Positions 62,120 through 64,000 of a stretch of DNA of 64,000 bases are shown one piece after another. Position 1 is the stretch's first letter. Every line of letters starts with the position of its first letter. The position numbers were made by a program, and so were the translations under genes. The notes beneath the pieces were generated by a model. The model did no database searches and was not told the DNA's origin. It saw only the letters and a program-made list of their open reading frames with translations. This DNA is from Sediminitomix flava (GTDB lineage Bacteria > Bacteroidota > Bacteroidia > Cytophagales > Flammeovirgaceae): contig NZ_QGDO01000002.1 in assembly GCF_003149185.1 (NCBI RefSeq), forward strand, positions 1 through 64,000, read 5' to 3'.

Positions 62120-62962
62120 CTATGGAATCCATTTGATTTCATTGAATTTCGGTTTTCTCTTTTCAAGGAAAGCATCTCTACCTTCTTTCGCTTCATCAGT
62201 CATATAAGCCAAACGAGTTGCTTCTCCTGCAAACACTTGCTGACCAACCATACCATCATCTGTAGCGTTGAATGCAAACTTCAACATTTTGATAGCTGTT
62301 GGGGACTTCATCAAGATTTCTTGCGCCCACTCATAAGCGGTATCTTCAAGTTCTTCGTGTGGAATAACAGCATTTACCATACCCATTTCGTAAGCCTCTT
62401 GAGCAGAGTAATTTCTACCTAAGAAGAAAATTTCACGAGCACGCTTCTGACCAACCATTTTAGCCAAATATGCAGAACCATAACCACCATCGAAACTTGC
62501 TACATCAGCATCTGTCTGCTTAAAGATTGCATGTTCTTTACTCGCCAAAGTCATATCACATACTACATGCAAACTATGACCACCACCTACTGCCCAACCA
62601 GGAACAACAGCAATAACTACTTTAGGCATAAAACGAATCAGACGTTGTACCTCAAGAATGTTAAGACGAGGCATTCCGTCATCATCAACATAACCTTGGT
62701 GTCCTCTTGCATTTTGATCTCCACCACTACAGAATGAATATCCACCATCTTTTGTAGAAGGGCCTTCTGCTGAAAGCAAAACTACACCAATAGAAGTATC
62801 TTCTCTAGCATCTAGAAAAGCTTGATAAAGTTCTGCTACTGTTTTAGGACGGAATGCATTACGCACGTTCGGACGGTTAAAAGCAATACGAGCTACCCCG
62901 TTTGCTTTCTTATAGGTAATATCTTCGAATTCCTTTACGGTTTTCCAATCTATCTTGCTCAT
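62120..62962 (-). CDS. menB: 1,4-dihydroxy-2-naphthoyl-CoA synthase (MenB)
   Basis: 280 residues from ATG 62962 (MSKIDWKTVKEFEDITY), the usual MenB start. An in-frame ATG at 63061 would add 33 non-conserved residues. Crotonase fold with AFNRPNVRNAFRPKTV, CSGGDQNARG (oxyanion loop and CoA site), PKVVIAVVPGWAVGGGHSLH, and QTDADVASFDGGYGSAYLAKMVGQKRAREIFFLG. This converts o-succinylbenzoyl-CoA to dihydroxynaphthoyl-CoA in menaquinone synthesis, consistent with the menaquinone-only respiration of Bacteroidota. It is monocistronic with a terminator. Confidence 0.96.
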   Translation of the reverse strand: MSKIDWKTVKEFEDITYKKANGVARIAFNRPNVRNAFRPKTVAELYQAFLDAREDTSIGVVLLSAEGPSTKDGGYSFCSGGDQNARGHQGYVDDDGMPRLNILEVQRLIRFMPKVVIAVVPGWAVGGGHSLHVVCDMTLASKEHAIFKQTDADVASFDGGYGSAYLAKMVGQKRAREIFFLGRNYSAQEAYEMGMVNAVIPHEELEDTAYEWAQEILMKSPTAIKMLKFAFNATDDGMVGQQVFAGEATRLAYMTDEAKEGRDAFLEKRKPKFNEIKWIP

Positions 62963-63219
62963 CTTTTTATCATTAAAGTAATACAGTTTCAAAACTACAT
63001 TTCTCATTGAAAAAGATGATACAAATTGAGAAATATTTTTCAGATCAAATACAAACTTCACTTCATCAATTAGAAAATGAAGACACTGATTAAAATTTAT
63101 TAAAATCTGAAACGGTTGTTTTCACAAACAATTACAAAGAAAAAAAGACCAACACAAAGTGTCAGCCTTTTCTCATTTAACCTAATTTATTAACCCATTA
63201 TCAATCAAAAAATTCTTGC

Positions 63220-63234
63220 GCAACGAATCGTTGC
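63220..63234. promoter_or_regulatory. Perfect palindrome GCAACGAATCGTTGC, operator-like
   Basis: GCAACGA and TCGTTGC flank one central base. It lies about 40 bp downstream of the -7 element at 63279-63286, a repressor-like position. The half-site GCAAC also occurs in the susC upstream motifs. Confidence 0.5.
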
Positions 63235-63278
63235 ATATATATCTTTATTGTATTATTCTTTCTCGTTTTTGTACATTA

Positions 63279-63311
63279 CAAATATATAGAATTCGAGTTA
63301 ATAAAGTCAAA
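63279..63311 (-). promoter_or_regulatory. Promoter candidate upstream of menB
   Basis: On the minus strand TTTG (63311-63308), a 21-bp spacer and TATATTTG (63286-63279) match the Bacteroidota -33 / TAnnTTTG consensus. The leader to menB would be about 300 nt. Confidence 0.5.
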
Positions 63312-63538
63312 TATTCTACAAATATTATTTACATTTTTTTGAATATTTTAAACACACTAAGTTTAAAAAACTACTAATCAACATTTTAACCGATAAAAAA
63401 TCCTTAAAAAGGTTAATAACACAACACTAGTAGATCAAAGTAAAGATGAACGTAGTTCATTCTATTTCAAAGACAAAAATACTGAAAATGAACTCATTAC
63501 TAGTTTTCATTACAGCTTATTATGTATAATTCACAAAA

Positions 63539-63568
63539 AAGGCAAGTCAATAAAAATTGACTTGCCTT
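63539..63568 (-). terminator. Terminator of purL
   Basis: A perfect 12-bp stem AAGGCAAGTCAA (63539-63550) / TTGACTTGCCTT (63557-63568), with a T-run on the minus strand. Confidence 0.92.
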
Positions 63569-63590
63569 AAGACTCAAAGAGAATCTAAAT

Positions 63591-64000
63591 TTATTTTTGA
63601 GCTTCCACCCATTTACGAGCATTTACGAATGCTTCGATCCATGGAGAAACTTCATCTTGTCTATCTGATGGATAATGTGCCCAGTTCCAAGGGAAGATTG
63701 CTCTTTCCAAGTGTGGCATCATTACCAAGTGACGTCCGTCTGCCGAACAAAGAGCTGCTGCATTGTAGTCAGAACCGTTAGGGTTTGCAGGATATGCTTC
63801 ATAACCATAAGTACCAACAATGTTGTATTCGCTAGCCTCTTTTGGCAATTGGAATTTACCTTCACCGTGTGCAATCCAAACACCTAGACGAGTACCACTC
63901 AATGAATTGAACATCACAGAATTATTTTCTGGGATTTCCATGTTCAAGAAATTAGACTCGAATTTGTACGATTCGTTATGTAACATCTTAGGCTTCTCAT
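63591..64000 (-). CDS. purL: Phosphoribosylformylglycinamidine synthase, C-terminal glutaminase part (5' end off the right edge)
   Basis: Only the last 136 codons or so lie in the window; the frame is open to 64000 (EKPK precedes the first internal Met). The sequence fits the glutamine amidotransferase end of the large PurL: FESNFLNMEI, SGTRLGVWIAHGEGKF, YPANPNGSDYNAAALCSADGRHLVMMPHLERAIFPWNW. The His and Glu of PHLER belong to the class I amidotransferase triad; the Cys nucleophile is upstream, outside the window. The enzyme makes FGAM from FGAR and glutamine in purine synthesis. It ends in its own terminator. Confidence 0.94.
   Translation of the reverse strand, partial: EKPKMLHNESYKFESNFLNMEIPENNSVMFNSLSGTRLGVWIAHGEGKFQLPKEASEYNIVGTYGYEAYPANPNGSDYNAAALCSADGRHLVMMPHLERAIFPWNWAHYPSDRQDEVSPWIEAFVNARKWVEAQK

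Larger units (their letters stand above)
62963..63590. other. Upstream region of menB
   Basis: About 630 bp between menB and the end of purL with no gene. It contains a minus-strand promoter candidate (63279-63311), an 15-bp palindrome (63220-63234) and the purL terminator (63539-63568). Confidence 0.55.

Noticed and set aside
62120-63061. Longer start (63061) for menB
   Set aside because: The extra 33 residues are not MenB-like; ATG 62962 gives the usual MenB N-terminus.

Overview
The window is AT-rich DNA from a gliding member of the Bacteroidota, most likely a marine Cytophagales (Flammeovirga-like). The evidence is three SusC/SusD pairs, a PorP/SprF protein, a type IX secretion C-terminal domain, GldH, menaquinone MenB, many lipoproteins with acidic residues after the lipobox cysteine, and TAnnTTTG promoter elements. 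The exact genus is inference. No tRNA, rRNA, CRISPR array, insertion sequence or prophage was seen.

Left part (1-26600): a very large repeat-containing surface protein runs off the left edge, preceded in the same operon by its PorP/SprF-type partner. Then come a DUF4382-like lipoprotein, a porin, an MDR oxidoreductase, mutS2, a DUF2236 (MpaB-like) protein, two unrecognised lipoproteins, a DoxX protein, a degenerate FtsZ homologue, a CAP-domain protein with an OmpA-like segment, an SDR enzyme, a DbpA-like helicase with a DUF6377-type regulator behind it, a serine hydrolase with a GNAT enzyme, and a lipoprotein alpha/beta hydrolase. Most transcription units end in clear hairpin terminators.

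Middle part (26600-54500): a starch/maltodextrin-type polysaccharide utilisation locus, all on the minus strand. In transcription order: susC3-susD3-SusF-like-GH13 amylase; a TlpA-like lipoprotein; a DUF885 peptidase; susC2-susD2-susE2; susC1-susD1-susE1. The GH13 enzyme carries a type IX sorting domain, so glycan would be cut at the surface by a T9SS-exported enzyme, bound by the SusD and SusE/F lipoproteins and imported by the SusC transporters. All three susC genes share a GCAACC-containing motif 400-440 bp upstream and a small TCCC/GGGA hairpin in the leader. No regulator is encoded next to them.

Right part (54500-64000): a FecR-like plus CHASE2 protein pair, two small membrane proteins with winged-helix-like tails, a RicT/PSP1 protein followed by gldH, then DUF445, maf, a methyltransferase, menB and the 3' end of purL.

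The strongest leads for new biology are the FtsZ-like protein that keeps the catalytic T7 loop but has lost the GTP-binding signature (15059-16003), the shared regulatory architecture of the three susC promoters, and the CAP/OmpA-like fusion.
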